From: Cyanobacteria bacterium UBA2566 | Lineage (GTDB): Bacteria > Cyanobacteriota > Cyanobacteriia > Cyanobacteriales > Desertifilaceae | Length of the DNA stretch: 8,208 nucleotides | Reading direction: 5' to 3' | Assembly (NCBI GenBank): GCA_002340255.1 | Contig: DDLS01000091.1 | Span: forward strand, 1-8,208 | Shown here: positions 6,566 through 8,208 of the stretch, in pieces | Layout: each line of letters opens with the position of its first letter | Position numbering within the stretch: the stretch's first letter is position 1 | Notes under the pieces: generated by a model | Seen by the model: the letters and a program-made list of their open reading frames with translations, nothing else | Databases searched by the model: none | Told to the model about the DNA's origin: nothing | Translations under genes and position numbers: made by a program

Positions 6566-6661
6566 AGTAGGAGTTTTTAAACTCTTATAATTGTGATGCC
6601 ATGCAATGCGAGGTTGCAAATTTTGTGTCAAAGCTGACCCTACATTTACTGATTATTATCG
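6566..6661. terminator. Possible weak bidirectional terminator between convergent genes
   Basis: GAGTTT-TT-AAACTC (6571-6584) is a perfect but A/T-rich inverted repeat just after the GAF-PAS stop codon, in a 96-base gap where two genes converge. The stem is short and has no G/C core, so efficiency would be low. The rest of the gap shows nothing else. Confidence 0.35.
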
Positions 6662-7240
6662 TTATTGACTCAGATAGGGTTTCGCTTGCAACGTAAAGAC
6701 ATTTTGGGATTGATTATATTCTATCTGCTCCACCACATAGAGATGATCGCTGGCAACTTGGAGAATGCCGCGAATTCTGCCTCTAGACAGAAAACTTAAA
6801 TCGAGCCGAAAATGGCCAATGTCTGGATCGAGTTTTTGAATCTGATTGGCAGGAATATCTAAAATTAAAGGCTTTTTCTCTTCTTCACCCTCTTCTCCAC
6901 GAATCACTAGCCTCCTTCCCGGTGTTAACCAAGTGTCTGAATCTCGATCAAATTGAACTGAAGATACAGTTTCCCAGTCTATCTTTCGACTCTGATTACT
7001 TCGTTCTAGAGTTATCGATTGTGGATTAATGTCGATCGCTCGTCCCGATAGAGTCGTTCCATCTTTCAGGGCAATTTGGGCAACTTCCGGTAAGGCAACG
7101 GTAAGTTGTTGCTCGGTAGATTGAGCTTGAGCAATGCTGGAGGTAGGGGCTATTTTGGATGTAAATACAGGTAGGGAGAAGTTGGCATAACACAGGAGCG
7201 TACATGCGAACAGAGAAGCTACCTTAATTACAGTTTTCAT
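6662..7240 (-). CDS. Secreted protein of unknown function with signal peptide
   Basis: I do not recognise a named family. The 192-residue product begins with a Sec-type signal: basic start (MKTVIK), hydrophobic core at about 7-26, and a likely signal peptidase I site after AQA (residues 37-39). The mature part of about 150 residues is rich in short beta-strand patterns. One segment, KDGTTLSGRAIDINPQSITL (59-78), then RKIDWETVSSVQFD, resembles a small beta-barrel (Sm- or SH3-like) layout; this is a guess from pattern only. A charged loop EEGEEEKK (116-123) follows. SLFAC near residue 13 is a poor lipobox because of the F, so a lipoprotein is unlikely. It should lie in the periplasm or be bound to the outer membrane. 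No clear Shine-Dalgarno precedes the ATG at 7240. It is divergent, 60 bases apart, from the membrane protein gene at 7301. Confidence 0.8.
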   Translation of the reverse strand: MKTVIKVASLFACTLLCYANFSLPVFTSKIAPTSSIAQAQSTEQQLTVALPEVAQIALKDGTTLSGRAIDINPQSITLERSNQSRKIDWETVSSVQFDRDSDTWLTPGRRLVIRGEEGEEEKKPLILDIPANQIQKLDPDIGHFRLDLSFLSRGRIRGILQVASDHLYVVEQIEYNQSQNVFTLQAKPYLSQ

Positions 7241-7300
7241 AGCGGTAGAAGAGCAATAAATCCTATAATACTGAGTATAGCTCGTCTCCGATAAACCATT
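7241..7300. promoter_or_regulatory. Compact divergent promoter with an 11-base palindrome
   Basis: TATAAT (7264-7269) suits the plus-strand gene, while TATTAT (7265-7270 read on the minus strand) or TATACT (7274-7279, minus) suits the opposite gene. A perfect inverted repeat ATACT-G-AGTAT (7268-7278) overlaps these boxes. With both starts 60 bases apart, one bound regulator could control both genes. No good -35 is visible for either. Confidence 0.4.
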
Positions 7301-8179
7301 GTGTCTACTCCTCCATCCCAGAATGAACCGAGCATTTTACGCCGATTTGCCAGTTTAATTGGCTTGCTGGGAGCTGCTTTGTTTTTTATGGGTTGGATTT
7401 ATCGTTCGGTCTATTTTTTCCAGTTTAGCTTGGAATTGACGACGTTGGAATTGCCCGTCCAATCTTTTTTTATTGTGCCCATCCAAGTGATTTTAGGGGA
7501 TACTCGTGCCATTCTCCGGGCGATCGTTGCGTTAGGGTTAATGATCAATGGCATTTATGTGACGTTATGGGGGATTAAAAAGTTAGAGAAACTGAATAAG
7601 ATGGTCAAAATTCGCTTGCCCTATCCTCGAAATTCAAAAAGTCGATGGGTGCGGTTTTTATGTCGCCAGATGTACTCTTTAATAACGTTTAATCCTCTAG
7701 ATTTTGATTCGATTAAGTTTCTGCGTTCCTTAGTTGATGAAACGGTGATTGTGGCTTGGGTATTATTGATTTTATTTCATTTAGCCCAAAGTCAGGCGAT
7801 CGCCGATGTCAAACGAGATATTGGCCCCAATTCTACGTTACCCGTTGTTACGCTGATTACACCAGAAGATCGACTTCCCCTCGGTAGACTGCTGGAGGAT
7901 GAATTTATTGACCCCTCTGTGCAAGGCTTTCGCTTTTTTGGGGATCATGAGGCGTTCGAGAATATTCTAGCTAAAGAAAATACAGATATTCGCGGCAGGC
8001 AACCCAGAGTTTGGCGCTTGCTCCTAGAGCGAGACGGTTGGATTTATTTGATTGACACTTCTCTAGAGGAGCCTCAAACCCGAAAAGTCCCTCCTGTCGT
8101 TGCCATTCAGAAAAGTATTCACGGCGATCAACTCATGATCCTCAATCCTACATTTCATGGCGATCTAGAGAAACCTTAA
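7301..8179 (+). CDS. Multi-span membrane protein of unknown function
   Basis: I do not recognise the family. The product is 292 residues from a GTG start; an in-frame TAA at 7292-7294 excludes longer forms, and no Shine-Dalgarno is visible. Hydrophobic segments lie at about 17-40 (LIGLLGAALFFMGWIY), 52-66 (weaker), 70-91 (LRAIVALGLMINGIYVTLW) and 146-163 (VIVAWVLLILFHLAQ). A basic loop (about 93-122, many K and R) between the third and fourth segments should face the cytoplasm. The last 125 residues are soluble and look like an alpha/beta domain (VVTLITPEDRLPLGRLLED, FRFFGDHEAF, VWRLLLERDGWIYLID). By the positive-inside rule that C-terminal domain would lie outside the plasma membrane or in the thylakoid lumen. 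There are no catalytic motifs that I can name. A lone gene at the window end, it is divergent from the secreted protein gene. Confidence 0.82.
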   Translation: MSTPPSQNEPSILRRFASLIGLLGAALFFMGWIYRSVYFFQFSLELTTLELPVQSFFIVPIQVILGDTRAILRAIVALGLMINGIYVTLWGIKKLEKLNKMVKIRLPYPRNSKSRWVRFLCRQMYSLITFNPLDFDSIKFLRSLVDETVIVAWVLLILFHLAQSQAIADVKRDIGPNSTLPVVTLITPEDRLPLGRLLEDEFIDPSVQGFRFFGDHEAFENILAKENTDIRGRQPRVWRLLLERDGWIYLIDTSLEEPQTRKVPPVVAIQKSIHGDQLMILNPTFHGDLEKP

Positions 8180-8208
8180 ACCGTTGCCCCCTATCCCCCC
8201 ATTCCCCC
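8180..8208. repeat. C-rich CCCATT-type repeat remnant at the right edge
   Basis: The last bases (TATCCCCCCATTCCCCC) repeat a C5-6 plus ATT pattern like the one at 4551-4640, and continue past the window. The tract is too short here to define a repeat unit. Confidence 0.4.

Overview
The window looks like chromosomal DNA from a cyanobacterium. Three things point there. The octamer GCGATCGC (HIP1) occurs 13 times by eye, against about 0.1 expected by chance. The genes include families largely confined to oxygenic phototrophs: a PAP/fibrillin protein and a DUF3134 protein. Intergenic DNA carries C-rich short repeats and a CCCCC/GGGGG hairpin repeat of a kind common in filamentous and colonial cyanobacteria. 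I cannot name the species.

Left part (1-2979), all genes on the minus strand, read right to left: a small acidic DUF3134 protein; mraY, the first membrane step of peptidoglycan synthesis; and a serine/threonine kinase. The kinase has a cytoplasmic catalytic domain, one membrane span and a Pro/Ser/Thr-rich tail that runs off the left edge. A hairpin repeat sits between the DUF3134 gene and mraY. A 126-base divergent spacer (2980-3105) separates this block from the next.

Middle part (3106-6565), all on the plus strand: a PAP/fibrillin protein, a single-domain PD-(D/E)XK nuclease with a Cas4/AddB-type four-cysteine signature, and a membrane-anchored prohibitin/SPFH protein. The gaps of 38 and 25 bases suggest one operon. 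After a 148-base spacer holding a good -10 box and two inverted repeats comes a GAF-PAS sensor protein with no output domain.

Right part (6566-8208): a secreted protein of unknown function on the minus strand, convergent with the GAF-PAS gene, and a multi-span membrane protein of unknown function on the plus strand. These two are divergent across 60 bases that contain overlapping -10-like boxes and an 11-base palindrome.

Most of the window is ordinary core-genome content. I see no CRISPR array, transposase, toxin-antitoxin pair, tRNA or rRNA, and no convincing new multi-gene system. The points most worth a second look are the Fe-S-type nuclease placed between a lipid-associated protein and a prohibitin, the C-rich repeat that appears to have supplied the prohibitin N-terminus, and the two unknown envelope proteins. 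No gap between genes exceeds 300 bases.
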